A DNA stretch of 64,000 nucleotides from assembly GCF_900129045.1 (NCBI RefSeq), contig NZ_FQTX01000001.1:1-64000 (forward strand), read 5' to 3'. The position numbers and the translations under genes were made by a program. The notes beneath the pieces are model-generated. The model saw nothing but the letters and a program-made list of their open reading frames with translations, was not told where the DNA came from and did no database searches. Of the stretch, positions 17,770 to 27,277 are shown piece after piece. Source of the DNA: Bifidobacterium merycicum DSM 6492 (GTDB lineage: Bacteria > Actinomycetota > Actinomycetes > Actinomycetales > Bifidobacteriaceae). The number at the start of each line of letters is the position of its first letter. Position 1 is the stretch's first letter.

Positions 17770-17857
17770 ACCGGGCGGTTCATTCGGACGATTCTACGCA
17801 TTGGGCGGTTCATTTGGACGAAATCGGGGCTGATTTCGTCCAAATGAACCGCCCAAT
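17770..17857. repeat. 26-bp perfect inverted repeat plus a partial direct copy
   Basis: Arms at 17800-17825 and 17832-17857 are exact complements around a 6-nt loop (GGGGCT). A further partial copy of the left arm (CCGGGCGGTTCATTCGGACGA) precedes it at 17771-17791. No T-run is present. It lies between convergent gltA and dapD and may act as a bidirectional terminator or be a small repeat element. Confidence 0.75.
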
Positions 17858-17903
17858 GGTATGTGCACGGAATGTGCGGGCGCCGGGAACAGCCGGTGAA
17901 GGC

Positions 17904-18893
17904 TCAGTTCTTGTGGAGCTTCTCGTTGAGCTCGATGCCGGTCTTGCGGTAACGGGCCTCGATACGGCCGGACACGGAGTTGCGGATGAACAGGATGTTG
18001 TCCTTGCCGGACAGTTCCGCACCCTTGACGGTTTCGAGCGGCTCTCCCGCGGCGACCTTGGCCTTGTCGTAGATGGTGACCTTGGTGCCGGCGGTCACGT
18101 ACAGACCCGCCTCGACCACGCAGTTGTCGCCCAGCGAAATGCCGATGCCGGCGTTCGCGCCGAGCAGGGAATGCTCGCCGATGGAGTTCTTCAGCTTGCC
18201 GCCGCCGGACAGGGTGCCCATGATGGACGCGCCGCCGCCGATATCGGAACCGTTGCCGACCACGACGCCCTGGGAGACACGGCCTTCGACCATGGAGACG
18301 CCGAGGGTGCCGGCGTTGAAGTTCACGAAGCCGGCGTGCATGACGGTGGTGCCTTCGGACAGGTGCGCACCCAGACGCACGCGGTCGGCGTCGCCGATGC
18401 GCACGCCGGTCGGCACGACGTAATCGACCATACGCGGGAACTTGTCGATGGACAGCACGTTCACATCCGCACGCGGGGCGAGCGGGGAAGCCTGTGCCGC
18501 TGCGGACATCACATCAAGCTTGCGCAGCGCGAAATCATCGACCGCGAACGGCCCGTAATTGGTCCATACCACATTGTTCAACTTGGCGAAGATGCCATCA
18601 AGATTCAGCGTGTTCGGCTTGGCCAGACGCATGCTCAGCAGGTGCAGGCGCAGATAGGCGTCCTCGGCGCTTTCGATCGGCTCATCCAGCTTGGACACGG
18701 TGAACACGGGCACGCGGCGCACGCCACGGGCATCCGCCTCGGTGTGTGCCAGCGCACCGAAATTATGATTGCCACGGTCGGCTTCGGCCGGTGCCGCGCC
18801 GAGCGCGAGCTGCGGGTACCAGACGTCCAGGGTGTTGCCGGCGGCGTCGATGCTCGCCAGACCCCAACCGTATGCGGTTCTTTCGTCAGTCAT
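17904..18893 (-). CDS. dapD: tetrahydrodipicolinate N-succinyltransferase
   Basis: Lysine/DAP-pathway enzyme transferring succinyl from succinyl-CoA to tetrahydrodipicolinate. It is the actinobacterial type: an N-terminal domain ([21 protein letters not shown]), then a left-handed beta helix of hexapeptide repeats (about residues 165-280: [48 protein letters not shown]), then a C-terminal helical tail. 329 aa. ATG 18893 has SD AAGGAG in the right place. dapF, a later step, is at 55.9 kb. Confidence 0.93.
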   Translation of the reverse strand: MTDERTAYGWGLASIDAAGNTLDVWYPQLALGAAPAEADRGNHNFGALAHTEADARGVRRVPVFTVSKLDEPIESAEDAYLRLHLLSMRLAKPNTLNLDGIFAKLNNVVWTNYGPFAVDDFALRKLDVMSAAAQASPLAPRADVNVLSIDKFPRMVDYVVPTGVRIGDADRVRLGAHLSEGTTVMHAGFVNFNAGTLGVSMVEGRVSQGVVVGNGSDIGGGASIMGTLSGGGKLKNSIGEHSLLGANAGIGISLGDNCVVEAGLYVTAGTKVTIYDKAKVAAGEPLETVKGAELSGKDNILFIRNSVSGRIEARYRKTGIELNEKLHKN

Positions 18894-19050
18894 TCTTTGC
18901 TCCTTATCAACGCGGGCATGCGCCTGAATCGGCCATACCCGAACAGTCATTGGCAACTGTACCGTGCCTTGGGGATGCGCTTGCGCACGCTCTCGCAGAA
19001 CGGTATGCGGTATACGGCATGCGGGAGCGTGCGGCGGGTGCGACCCCGCG

Positions 19051-19698
19051 TCATATCTGCGGTCGGATCAGCTCGTTCGATTCGAGGAAGCGCTGCACGT
19101 CGCGCATTTCGTCCAGATTGATCGAATGCCCCATACCGTTGTAGATATGTTCGCTCAGCGTGCCGTGCGCGCGCCAGAACGAGCTCATGGCGAGCACGTC
19201 GCGCGTGGGGAAGATGTCATCAGCCGAACCGTGCCCGTAGAACACCGGCGGCTGGGAGGGGACAAGCAGTTTATCGCCCGGAAGCGGGCCGGGCGCAAGC
19301 CAGCCGGACAGGCTGATGGCGGCGGAATACCGGCTCGGATTGAAACGCAGCATGTGTGTGGCGAGCAGACCGCCTTGGGAGAAGCCCATGGTGATGATCG
19401 GGCGCGCCCCGTTGATATTGGCGGCGACCCAACGGTCGATTGCCTCGGCGGCCTCATACGCTTGCTTGTCGAGCGACCGCCCTTCCGGAACGCCCTCATG
19501 CGCCCACTCGCCGAACCACGTGTACCCCATGCCGTAGGCGATGGGCGCGCGAAGCGAAGCGAAATCGGCGGAGGAAGCGCCGCAATATTGCAGCAGGTCG
19601 GGCAGATCGAGCTCGTTCGAACCCCAGCCGTGCAACAGAACGAAAACCGGATCGTTACCCGAACCATTCAATCGGGTCAAAGCCTTGGTGATATCCAT
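19051..19698 (-). CDS. alpha/beta hydrolase, carboxylesterase/phospholipase type
   Basis: Cytoplasmic serine hydrolase of the YpfH/EstB-like class. [13 protein letters not shown] forms the oxyanion loop near residue 24. The nucleophile is in GFSQGGLLA (residue about 113), the Asp in HGSADDIFP and the His in [10 protein letters not shown] near residue 197. 215 aa, complete. The natural substrate is unknown. The ATG at 19698 is preceded by a leaderless-type -10 (TACACT, then six bases). No partner gene is obvious. Confidence 0.85.
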   Translation of the reverse strand: MDITKALTRLNGSGNDPVFVLLHGWGSNELDLPDLLQYCGASSADFASLRAPIAYGMGYTWFGEWAHEGVPEGRSLDKQAYEAAEAIDRWVAANINGARPIITMGFSQGGLLATHMLRFNPSRYSAAISLSGWLAPGPLPGDKLLVPSQPPVFYGHGSADDIFPTRDVLAMSSFWRAHGTLSEHIYNGMGHSINLDEMRDVQRFLESNELIRPQI

Positions 19699-19710
19699 GC
19701 CCCCAGTGTA
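19698..19710 (-). promoter_or_regulatory. leaderless-type -10 of the esterase gene
   Basis: Minus strand TACACT (19710-19705), GGGGGC, ATG 19698. Confidence 0.5.
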
Positions 19711-19807
19711 TAACCGCGCCGCACCGCGCGGGCGTCCGCAAAACCGCTCGCAAAACCGCTCGCAAAACATGCCGCAAGCCTGCCACAAGCCGAATAGGTA
19801 GCGTTCC

Positions 19808-19825
19808 ATAACAAGCCTCTATAAC
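19808..19825 (+). promoter_or_regulatory. LysR-type box upstream of the polar amino-acid ABC operon
   Basis: ATAACAAGCCTCTATAAC: an ATA-N9-TAT dyad that matches sites at 23346 and 31915 in ATAACAAG-N4-TATA. It lies 180-197 bp before the first permease start. Confidence 0.55.
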
Positions 19826-20004
19826 AACGCCGTAACCTGAACATGGTGTAGGCAATACAATGTTGCGCGGTTATGCCCGTAACGAACCTCGCGGGAACGC
19901 ATGCGGGTCCGATATTCTGGAACAACGGTTCCACGCCCGCCCGCCGTTCGCCGGGCATTGGAATATGGAATATCGATGGCAAAACGGAGGAAGAAAGGGG
20001 TGTT

Positions 20005-20661
20005 ATGTTCGACTGGTCGTTCGTCCAGCGTTATGCGCCTTTTTTCGTGAAAGGCATGGAGATGACGCTGTTCATCTCCGTGATAGGCATCGTCCTGGCG
20101 CTGGTCGTCGGACTGGTGTGTGCGGGCATCGAACTCGCCCGTGTACCCGTCGCCCGGCAGATCGTACGCGTGTACATCGAGATCAGTCGTAATACGCCGC
20201 TGCTGGTGCAGTTGTACTTCCTGTTCTTCGGATTGCCGAAGATCGGCATCGTCTGGTCCGCGGAAACCTGCGCGATCGTGGGGCTCGGATTCCTCGGCGG
20301 CTCCTACATGGCGGAAGCCATGCGCGCCGGATTGCAGGCCGTGCCCGAAGTGCAGCGCGGAACCGCCTACGTGCTCGGATTCACACCATTGCAATCCATC
20401 ACGCACGTCGTGCTGCCGCAAGCCGTTTCCGGCGCGATTCCAGGCATCGTGGCCAACGTGATCTTCCTGTTCAAGGAATCCTCCGTGGTGTCCGCCATCG
20501 CGCTCGCCGACGTGATGTACATGGCCAAGGATCTGATTGGCATGTACTACAACACTTATGAATCGTTGGCCATGCTCATCGTGAGTTATCTGGTCGTGCT
20601 GCTGCCGATCTCGCTGTTCGGTACGTGGCTGGAGAGGAGGTTCGACTATGCAAGGCGCTGA
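20005..20661 (+). CDS. polar amino-acid ABC transporter permease 1 (HisM type)
   Basis: Membrane subunit of an amino-acid importer. Five hydrophobic helices are seen, with the EAA loop MRAGLQAVPEVQRGTAYVLGF (Glu/Ala variation) that contacts the ATPase, and the ending VLPQAVSGAIPGIVAN. 218 aa. The SD AAAGGGG lies just before ATG 20005. First of four co-directional, overlapping or closely spaced genes: permease, permease, ATPase, lipoprotein. A LysR-type box lies upstream. Cystine, cysteine or glutamine-type substrates are all possible; the island context favours a sulfur amino acid. Confidence 0.88.
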   Translation: MFDWSFVQRYAPFFVKGMEMTLFISVIGIVLALVVGLVCAGIELARVPVARQIVRVYIEISRNTPLLVQLYFLFFGLPKIGIVWSAETCAIVGLGFLGGSYMAEAMRAGLQAVPEVQRGTAYVLGFTPLQSITHVVLPQAVSGAIPGIVANVIFLFKESSVVSAIALADVMYMAKDLIGMYYNTYESLAMLIVSYLVVLLPISLFGTWLERRFDYARR

Positions 20662-21322
20662 GATCCTCCTTCAACCGGGTGTACTGCCGCGACTGCTGCA
20701 GGGCCTGTGGGTCACGGTGTGGATCGCCGCGACGTCCGTGATCGTATCCGTTCCGGTGGGACTGCTCGTCGGCTGGCTGATGACGTTGAAGAATCCGGTG
20801 GTCCGCGTGCTCATGCGCATCTACCTTGACTTCATCCGCATCATGCCGCAGCTCGCCCTGCTGTTCCTCGCCTACTACGGTTTCGCACGGTGGTTCGACT
20901 GGAATCTCGACGCGACCGGCGCCTGCGTGCTGGTGTTCATCCTGTGGGGTGGCGCCGAACTGGGTGATCTGGTGCGCGGCGCATTGCAGTCGATTCCCGA
21001 AATCCAGTCCGAATCGGCGTACGTGCTGGGCTTGAGCAATTGGCAGAGCTTCGTGCATGTGATCCTGCCGCAGGCGTTGCGCAGACTGCTGCCCGCTTCG
21101 GTGAACCTGGCGACGCGTATCGTGAAAACCACATCGCTGGCCGTGCTGCTCGGCGTGGTCGAAGTGATCAAGGTGGGTCAGCAGATCATCGACGCGAACC
21201 GATTCCAATACCCGGATGGCACCCTGTGGGTCTACGGGGTGATTTTCTTCATGTACTTCATCGTGTGCTGGCCGCTTTCCATCGTGGCCCGTCGACTTGA
21301 GAAAAGGTGGGCAAATGACTGA
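20648..21322 (+). CDS. polar amino-acid ABC transporter permease 2
   Basis: Second membrane subunit, partner of the previous gene, which it overlaps by 14 bp. Five hydrophobic helices; the EAA-type loop is in LVRGALQSIPEIQSESAYVLGLSNWQ, followed by VILPQALRRLLPAS. 224 aa. RIMPQLALLFLAYYG is the typical HisQ/M region. Overlap on both sides (next gene by 8 bp) implies translational coupling and a heterodimeric transmembrane pore. Confidence 0.88.
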   Translation: MQGAEILLQPGVLPRLLQGLWVTVWIAATSVIVSVPVGLLVGWLMTLKNPVVRVLMRIYLDFIRIMPQLALLFLAYYGFARWFDWNLDATGACVLVFILWGGAELGDLVRGALQSIPEIQSESAYVLGLSNWQSFVHVILPQALRRLLPASVNLATRIVKTTSLAVLLGVVEVIKVGQQIIDANRFQYPDGTLWVYGVIFFMYFIVCWPLSIVARRLEKRWAND

Positions 21323-22166
21323 AACCACTGATATCGCTGTCGCGACCGCCGCAAACGGCGCAGCGAGCGCGAACTCCGCCGCACTGTCCGTCAGGAATCT
21401 CACCAAGCAGTACGCCAATGCGGGCCGGCGCGTGCTCGATGATGTGAGCTTCGACGTGCCCAAGGGCCGTGTGCTGGTGGTGGTCGGTCCTTCCGGTTCC
21501 GGCAAATCCACGCTGCTGCGCACCATCGCCGGACTCGAACCGATCCAGGGCGGTGAGATCGCGTTGGAAGGCAAGGTCATCGAAACCGGCAAACCGGGCA
21601 CCGAGAAGGCCGGGCGTTCGGCGCGTTCCAGCGAGCTGCGCACCCACATCGGCATGGTGTTCCAAAGCTATGAGCTGTTCCCGAACAAAACCGTGCTCGG
21701 CAACATCATGATGGCACCCCTGCTGGTGCAGAAGCGCGACAAGGCCGAAGTCGAACGCGAAGCGCTGGAACTGCTCGGCAAGGTCGGTCTTGCCGATCGC
21801 AAGGACTCCTGGCCGCACGAGCTGTCGGGCGGTCAGCGTCAGCGCATCGCCATCTGCCGTGCGCTCATCCTGCACCCGGAAGTGCTGCTGCTTGACGAGA
21901 TCACCGCGGCCCTCGACCCCGAAATGGTGCGCGAAGTGCTTGACGTGGTGATCGGGCTCGCCCGCGCGGGGCAGACGATGATCATCGTCACGCATGAGAT
22001 GCGTTTCGCACGGGCCGTCGCCGACGAGATCATCCTGCTGGAGGATGGGCATATCGTCGAGCATTCCAACGATCCGGAACGGTTTTTCACCGAACCCGAG
22101 ACGGATCGTGCGCGCAGGTTCCTGCGCACCTTTGAATTTGAACGTGCACCGCACGATCAGCAATAG
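21315..22166 (+). CDS. polar amino-acid ABC transporter ATP-binding protein
   Basis: Energises the two permeases. Walker A GPSGSGKST, Q-loop MVFQSYELFPNKT, signature LSGGQRQR, Walker B VLLLDEITAALDP, H-loop IVTHEM. The Walker B end is EIT rather than the common EPT. 283 aa, with a 25-residue Ala-rich N-terminal extension. I start at ATG 21315 (AAAAGGTGG upstream). It overlaps permease 2 by 8 bp; the lipoprotein gene starts 16 bp after its stop. Confidence 0.9.
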   Translation: MTETTDIAVATAANGAASANSAALSVRNLTKQYANAGRRVLDDVSFDVPKGRVLVVVGPSGSGKSTLLRTIAGLEPIQGGEIALEGKVIETGKPGTEKAGRSARSSELRTHIGMVFQSYELFPNKTVLGNIMMAPLLVQKRDKAEVEREALELLGKVGLADRKDSWPHELSGGQRQRIAICRALILHPEVLLLDEITAALDPEMVREVLDVVIGLARAGQTMIIVTHEMRFARAVADEIILLEDGHIVEHSNDPERFFTEPETDRARRFLRTFEFERAPHDQQ

Positions 22167-22181
22167 AGAAGAAGGTACAAC

Positions 22182-23078
22182 ATGAAGTTCAACATCAAAC
22201 CGTTGAAGGCAGTCATCGCAGCATCCGCGGCGCTGATCATGGGCGCTTCCCTCGCCGCGTGCGGTCCGAGCGCCGCGTCGCCGAGCGACGCCTCGTCGTC
22301 CGATTCCGCCACGACGTCCACCGCCAAGGCCCGCAGCCTCGACGAGATCAAGAAGTCCGGCGAGATCAAGATCGCCGTGTTCTCCGATAAGGCGCCGTTC
22401 GGCTACGTCGACAAGGACGGCAAGAACGCCGGCTACGATGTGGTCTTCGCCGAGCGTCTCGCCAAGGATCTGGGCGTGAAGGTCAAGTACACCTCCGTCG
22501 ACCCAGCCGCCCGCGTCGACGTGCTCACCTCCAACAAGGTCGACATCACCTTGGCCAACTTCACCGTCACCGACGAGCGCAAGGAGAAGGTCGACTTCGC
22601 CAAGCCGTATATGAAGGTCGCGCTGGGCGTCGTCTCCCCGGAGAACGCCGAGATCACGGACGTGAGCCAGCTCAAGGGCAAGACCCTCATCATCGCCAAG
22701 GGCACCACCGCGGAAACCTACTTCGAGAAGAACCACCCCGAAGTGAAGCTGCAGAAGTACGACCAGTACGCCGACGCCTACAACGCGCTGCTCGACGGCC
22801 GTGGCGACGCGTTCTCCACCGACAACACCGAGGTGCTCGCCTGGGCCAAGTCCAACAAGGGCTTCAAGGTCGGCGTCACCAAGCTCGGCGATGAGGACAC
22901 CATCGCCCCCGCCGTCCAGAAGGGCAACACGGAACTGCTCAACTGGATCAACGACGAGATCGACAAGCTCGGCAAGGAGAACTTCTTCCACAAGGATTAC
23001 GAGCAGACCCTGAAGCCGGTGTACGGCGACGAGGTCAATCCGGATGACATCGTGGTCGAAGGCGGCAAGGTCGACTGA
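22182..23078 (+). CDS. amino-acid ABC transporter substrate-binding lipoprotein
   Basis: Extracellular receptor of the importer. The lipobox LAAC ends a 27-residue signal (AALIMGASLAACGPS), so the mature protein is lipid-anchored. A Ser/Ala-rich linker follows, then an SBP_bac_3 domain (SGEIKIAVFSDKAPFGYVDKDGKNAGYDVVFAERLAKDLG; later NKVDITLANFTVTDERKEKVDFAKPY). 298 aa. SD GAAGAAGG. Rich in Lys and Asp. Last gene of the operon, followed by a strong terminator. Confidence 0.9.
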   Translation: MKFNIKPLKAVIAASAALIMGASLAACGPSAASPSDASSSDSATTSTAKARSLDEIKKSGEIKIAVFSDKAPFGYVDKDGKNAGYDVVFAERLAKDLGVKVKYTSVDPAARVDVLTSNKVDITLANFTVTDERKEKVDFAKPYMKVALGVVSPENAEITDVSQLKGKTLIIAKGTTAETYFEKNHPEVKLQKYDQYADAYNALLDGRGDAFSTDNTEVLAWAKSNKGFKVGVTKLGDEDTIAPAVQKGNTELLNWINDEIDKLGKENFFHKDYEQTLKPVYGDEVNPDDIVVEGGKVD

Positions 23079-23120
23079 TCCGATAGGTTGATCGCAACGC
23101 CGTAACGGCATACGGCATAC

Positions 23121-23148
23121 AGGCCCGTCCAATGTGGACGGGCCTTTG
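23121..23148 (+). terminator. terminator of the polar amino-acid ABC operon
   Basis: AGGCCCGTCCA-ATG-TGGACGGGCCT (23121-23145), perfect 11-bp stem, followed by TTGTC. Confidence 0.88.
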
Positions 23149-23313
23149 TCATGCCTTGTGGGGAAGTCAAGTGGGCGGGGATTAAGGAAGCCGCAGAGAT
23201 GGGGCGCAGCAGGGGAGCCCCGGTCTGGAAACGGGAAGACACGGCGAAGATGGTCAAGCGGGAAGCGAAAGGATTGGAAAACAGGGGTGATGACGTATAT
23301 CCGATAATGCTTC

Positions 23314-23363
23314 ATAAACAGGCCTTATAGGTGCTCAAACCCTCCATAACAAGAGCGTATAGC
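23314..23363 (+). promoter_or_regulatory. pair of LysR-type boxes upstream of the panE-like/met operon
   Basis: ATAAACAGGCCTTATAGG (23314-23331) and ATAACAAGAGCGTATAGC (23346-23363). Both are ATA-N9-TAT dyads. Their starts are 32 bp apart, three helical turns, in direct orientation. The rest of the 23146-23455 gap holds nothing else that I recognise. Confidence 0.6.
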
Positions 23364-23455
23364 CACGCCGTCCCATCAACGTCGAACCGCGGATAGGTTA
23401 TGACTATCGGCGGTCGCAAGACCAGCCGCAAGACGAACGGAGGGAGCAAGCAACC

Positions 23456-24454
23456 ATGAAATACGCGGTGATCGGCGCAGGCGGAATGGGTATCCAGTAT
23501 GGTGTTCTGCTGCAGGAGTTCGCGCACAAGGACGTCGACTTCATCGACACTTGGAAGCCGAACGTCGAGAAGATCCGCGAACAGGGCGGCGCCTACGTCT
23601 CCCAGGACGGTCAGGACCGCCATCTGGTGCCGATCGACGTGTACTACCCGGAGGAATACCACGGCGAACCGGACGTGTGGATCGTGTTCCTCAAGCAGAT
23701 GCAGCTCGACGGCGTGCTCAAGCGTTGCGCCCACCTGTTCAAGGATCATCAGATCGTGTTCTCCGCGATGAACGGCTACGGGCATTTCGAGAAGCTCAAC
23801 GAATACTTCCCCAAGGACCGCATCTACGGTGGCACGGCACTGATCGGCGCATACGTGTACGGGCCGGGTGATTTCAACTTCACCGGTGGCGCCCACGCCA
23901 AGGCCATGAACATGTGCGCCTACGACGAGCAGACCAGGCCGGTCGAACAGGAACTGTACGAGGACTTCAAGGCCGCGACGCTCAACCCGACCATCGTGGA
24001 CAACTTCATCGGCATGTGTATGGCGAAGATCGTGTTCAATTCGGTACTCAACACCCTGTGCACGATGTATCAGATCCGATTCGGCGAATTCCACGCGCAT
24101 CCCGACGCACGCTGGCTCACCGAACAGCTCGTGGACGAAGCCTACTCTGCCGCCGAAGCCGCAGGATACCGACTGCTCGGCACCCGCGAAAGCGAAGTCG
24201 AAACCATCCTGCACACCGCCGGCGTGGCACATCCGCTGCACTATCCGTCCATGTATCAGGACCTCACCAAAGGGCGCCCGACCGAAGTCGATTACATCAA
24301 CGGTTACATCGCCAAGGTCGGCCGCGAACACGGCTACGTGTGCAAGCTGCACGAATTCCTCACCAGGGAAGTGCACCTCGCGGAACGCGCCTTCGCCATC
24401 CACAACCCGGAAATCGTGGCGCAGGCCCAGGCCGACGCCGAAGCAAGCAAGTGA
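23456..24454 (+). CDS. ketopantoate reductase-family (PanE/ApbA) 2-hydroxyacid dehydrogenase
   Basis: NAD(P)-dependent reductase. Rossmann motif VIGAGGMGIQYG is at residues 5-16. The family Lys is in MAKIVFNSVLNTL, and KGRPTEVDYINGYI in the C-terminal helical domain matches ApbA_C. 332 aa. True PanE makes pantoate, but some family members reduce 2-keto acids from amino-acid transamination, and this gene heads an operon with a MetQNI-type importer and an aminotransferase. I therefore favour a 2-keto-acid reductase of sulfur or other amino acids; unproven. SD GGAGGGAG. Two LysR-type boxes lie upstream. Confidence 0.8.
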   Translation: MKYAVIGAGGMGIQYGVLLQEFAHKDVDFIDTWKPNVEKIREQGGAYVSQDGQDRHLVPIDVYYPEEYHGEPDVWIVFLKQMQLDGVLKRCAHLFKDHQIVFSAMNGYGHFEKLNEYFPKDRIYGGTALIGAYVYGPGDFNFTGGAHAKAMNMCAYDEQTRPVEQELYEDFKAATLNPTIVDNFIGMCMAKIVFNSVLNTLCTMYQIRFGEFHAHPDARWLTEQLVDEAYSAAEAAGYRLLGTRESEVETILHTAGVAHPLHYPSMYQDLTKGRPTEVDYINGYIAKVGREHGYVCKLHEFLTREVHLAERAFAIHNPEIVAQAQADAEASK

Positions 24455-24507
24455 CCGATAACGCCGACGGTTAACACCGACGGTTAACGCCATCGGTTAA
24501 CACCATC
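24455..24507 (+). repeat. tandem 13-bp repeats
   Basis: Three tandem units GGTTAACACCGAC / GGTTAACGCCATC / GGTTAACACCATC (24469-24507), preceded by a degenerate unit CGATAACGCCGAC. They lie between the reductase and lipoprotein genes, just before the next SD region. Confidence 0.75.
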
Positions 24508-24564
24508 GGCATCGAAACGTTCAACCCATACCAATAAGTCGCACACCAATAAGAGAGGGAAACC

Positions 24565-25434
24565 ATGACCATCAACATCCTTAAGGCAAACGGCATCAAA
24601 CGTGCCATCGCAACCGTTGCCGCCGTAGCGGCGCTCGTCTCCATGGCGGCATGCGGCAACTCGTCCTCCGCATCCGGCGCCACCAGCGGATCCGCCTCCG
24701 GCAAGGTCACGAAGATCACCGTGGGCGTGTGCCCCGGACCGTACGGCGACATGGTCGACAAGGTCATCGCCCCGCTGCTCAAGGACGACGGCTACGAACT
24801 CAAGACCAAGCTGTTCAACGACTACGTGCAGCCCGACAAGGCGCTCGCCTCCGGCTCCATCCAGGCCAACCTGATGCAGCACATCAACTACCTGAAGAAG
24901 TTCACGAAGGACAACAACCTCGACCTCACCTCGCTCGGCCAGGTGCCGACGCTGGGCTTGGGCATCTACTCCAACAAGTACAAGTCCATCAAGGACATCA
25001 AGGACGGCTCCACCGTGTCCATCGCGGCGGACGGCTCCAACCTCGCCCGTTCGCTCGGCGTGCTCGAACAGCAGGGTCTCGTAACCCTCAAGGACGGCAT
25101 CGACGCGACCAAGGCCTCCGTCAACGCCATCGCCTCCAACCCGAAGAACCTCAAGATCAAGACCCTCGACGCCGCGCAGCTCGCACGTTCCGTCAGCACC
25201 GTCGACGTGGCGCTCGTGCCCGGCAACTTCGCCTGGGCCGCCGGACTCAAACCGTCCGAGGCGCTCGCCACCGAAAAGCAGGATGAAGGCGTGATCAACG
25301 TGTTCGTCGTCAACACCAAGGACGCCGACTCCGACTTCGGCAAGACCGTCAAGAAGCTGCTCGCCAGCCAGGAGTTCAAGGACGCCATCGCCAAGAGCGA
25401 GTTCAAGGACTTCGGCAAGCCGACCACCTGGTGA
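24565..25434 (+). CDS. MetQ/NlpA-family substrate-binding lipoprotein
   Basis: Receptor of a methionine-type ABC importer. A 29-residue signal ends in the lipobox MAAC (VAALVSMAACGNS). The NlpA core follows: KITVGVCPGPYGDMVDKVIAPLLKDDG, LFNDYVQPDKALASGSIQANLMQHINYL, DGSTVSIAADGSNLARSLGVLEQQGL, and VDVALVPGNFAWAAGL. 289 aa. SD AGAGAGGG. It is followed by metN-type and metI-type genes. Methionine or a related compound is likely but the exact ligand is not shown. Confidence 0.85.
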   Translation: MTINILKANGIKRAIATVAAVAALVSMAACGNSSSASGATSGSASGKVTKITVGVCPGPYGDMVDKVIAPLLKDDGYELKTKLFNDYVQPDKALASGSIQANLMQHINYLKKFTKDNNLDLTSLGQVPTLGLGIYSNKYKSIKDIKDGSTVSIAADGSNLARSLGVLEQQGLVTLKDGIDATKASVNAIASNPKNLKIKTLDAAQLARSVSTVDVALVPGNFAWAAGLKPSEALATEKQDEGVINVFVVNTKDADSDFGKTVKKLLASQEFKDAIAKSEFKDFGKPTTW

Positions 25435-25535
25435 TCGCGTACGGCGAGGACCATACACCCAACCGGCTCGCATGCGTCGCAGCCGCGCCCATGCGGGCTT
25501 TCGCAGCCCGAACAACAACGAGGAAACGAGAAGCA

Positions 25536-26615
25536 ATGAGCGTCATCGAATTGCGCGACGTGTCCGTCACCTTCCATGAGCGGAAGCGGACCGTCGAAGC
25601 GGTCAAACATGTGAGCCTGACCGTCGACAAAGGCGAGATCTTCGGCATCGTGGGATTCTCCGGTGCGGGCAAAAGCACACTGGTGCGCACCATCAACCTG
25701 CTGGAACGCCCCACCGGCGGAACCGTGCTCATCGATGGCAAGGACGTCACGAACGTAAGCGGCGCCGAACTGCGTGACCTGCGCAAGCGCATCGGATTCA
25801 TTTTCCAAGGGTTCAACCTCATCACCAACGTCACCGTCGGCAAGAACATCGAGTTCGCGCTCAAAGCCGGAGGATACCCGAAGGAGCAGTGGGCGGAGCG
25901 CGTGCGCGAACTGCTCGCGCTCGTCGGCCTGGAAAACAAGATCGACAGCTATCCATCCAGCCTGTCCGGCGGGCAGAAGCAGCGCGTCTCCATCGCGCGT
26001 GCGCTCGCCAACAAGCCGGAGATCCTGTTGTGCGACGAGGCGACCAGTGCGCTGGACCTTGAAACCACCGAGGGAATCCTGGAATTGCTGCGCCATATCA
26101 ACAAGGAACTCGGCATCACCATCGTGTTCATCACCCACCAGTTGGACGTGGCCAAGCAGATCTTCGACCGCGTGGCGGTGATGGAGAACGGCATCGTCGT
26201 CGAACAGGGCGACACCTTCGACGTGTTCAGCGCGCCGAAGCACCCCACCACCAAGGCGCTCGTGGAACGTTATCTCGGCATTGCGGTGCCGCCGCAACTC
26301 GTACCGTCGCTGCCGGAGGGGACCATCGTGGAACTCCGGTACAAGGGCGAGTCGGCGCTTGAACCGCTGATCAGCGCCGTCGCGCAACGCTACGGCGTGA
26401 GCATCGACGTTCTGCATGCGAACGTCGAATACTTCGGAGCGCAGGCCATCGGCATCCTCATCGTGCTGGTGTCGGGCGGTGACGGCACGCTCGGACGCGC
26501 CTTGGAGGAATTGAAGGCGAACGTGTTCGGGTACCGCGAACTCGACAGGGCGGCATTGGCGGCGGCGCGTGAGAACGCCGGCGTTGCGGGCGAATCTGCG
26601 GATAAGGAGGCATGA
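25536..26615 (+). CDS. metN: MetN-type ABC transporter ATP-binding protein with NIL domain
   Basis: ATPase of the methionine-type importer. Walker A GFSGAGKST, Q-loop FIFQGFNLITNVT, signature LSGGQKQR, Walker B ILLCDEATSALD, H-loop FITHQL. After residue 260 a C-terminal NIL (ACT-like) domain follows (IVELRYKGESALEPLISAVAQRYGVSIDVLHANVEYFG), which in E. coli MetN senses methionine. 359 aa. ATG 25536 is used because AACGAGGAAACGAG precedes it; the preceding 100 bp in this frame is non-coding in character. It overlaps metI by 4 bp or less. Confidence 0.9.
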   Translation: MSVIELRDVSVTFHERKRTVEAVKHVSLTVDKGEIFGIVGFSGAGKSTLVRTINLLERPTGGTVLIDGKDVTNVSGAELRDLRKRIGFIFQGFNLITNVTVGKNIEFALKAGGYPKEQWAERVRELLALVGLENKIDSYPSSLSGGQKQRVSIARALANKPEILLCDEATSALDLETTEGILELLRHINKELGITIVFITHQLDVAKQIFDRVAVMENGIVVEQGDTFDVFSAPKHPTTKALVERYLGIAVPPQLVPSLPEGTIVELRYKGESALEPLISAVAQRYGVSIDVLHANVEYFGAQAIGILIVLVSGGDGTLGRALEELKANVFGYRELDRAALAAARENAGVAGESADKEA

Positions 26616-26617
26616 TC

Positions 26618-27277
26618 ATGAGTGAAACACTGGAAATCCTGCAGGAGAATCTCGGCCAGGCCCTGCTCGACACCGCGTACATGGTCGTGGTGTCGGCGAT
26701 CATCGGCATCGTTCTGGGAACGCTTATCGCATTGCTGCTGTACTTGACCGAGAACCGTCTGTTCAAGCCGAACCATGCGGTGAACGTCGTCGTCGGATTC
26801 ATCGTGAATGCGATCCGATCCCTGCCGTTCCTGATTCTGATGGTCGTGCTGATCCCGGTCGTGCAGTTGCTGATCGGCGACCCCTACACGCCCACCGGTG
26901 GCGCGATCTCACTGTCGATCGCGGCCGTGCCGTTCTTCGCCCGCATCGCGGAAAGCGCATTCTCCGAAGTCGACCCCGGTCTGCTGGAAGCGGCCATTTC
27001 CACGGGTGCCACCACGCGGCAGATCATCGTGGACGCGATCTTCCCACAGGCGCTGCCCTCGTTCATTCGCGGTGTGGTGCTCACCATCATCTCGCTGATC
27101 GGCTATTCGGCGATGGTCGGTACCATCGGCGCGGGCGGGATCGGCGATATGGCCATCCAGTACGGCTACAACCGGTACGATACCGGCGTGCTGGTGGCGA
27201 TTGTGGTCATCCTGATCGTGCTGGTGCAGATCATCCAGTGGATCGGCGATTGGGCGGCGCGCAAGGTCACGCACTGA
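26618..27277 (+). CDS. metI: MetI-type ABC transporter permease
   Basis: Membrane channel of the methionine-type importer, five hydrophobic helices. FLILMVVLIPVVQLLIG and the EAA loop VDPGLLEAAISTGATTRQIIVDAIFPQALP are diagnostic. 219 aa. Two close ATGs occur (26612 and 26618). I choose 26618 because AAGGAGG at 26603-26609 gives a spacing of 8 there but only 2 at the upstream ATG. Confidence 0.9.
   Translation: MSETLEILQENLGQALLDTAYMVVVSAIIGIVLGTLIALLLYLTENRLFKPNHAVNVVVGFIVNAIRSLPFLILMVVLIPVVQLLIGDPYTPTGGAISLSIAAVPFFARIAESAFSEVDPGLLEAAISTGATTRQIIVDAIFPQALPSFIRGVVLTIISLIGYSAMVGTIGAGGIGDMAIQYGYNRYDTGVLVAIVVILIVLVQIIQWIGDWAARKVTH

Noticed and set aside
19738..19775. Tandem CGCAAAACCGCT repeats as a regulatory array
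   Set aside because: Only two to three short imperfect units immediately upstream of the esterase -10; no further evidence.
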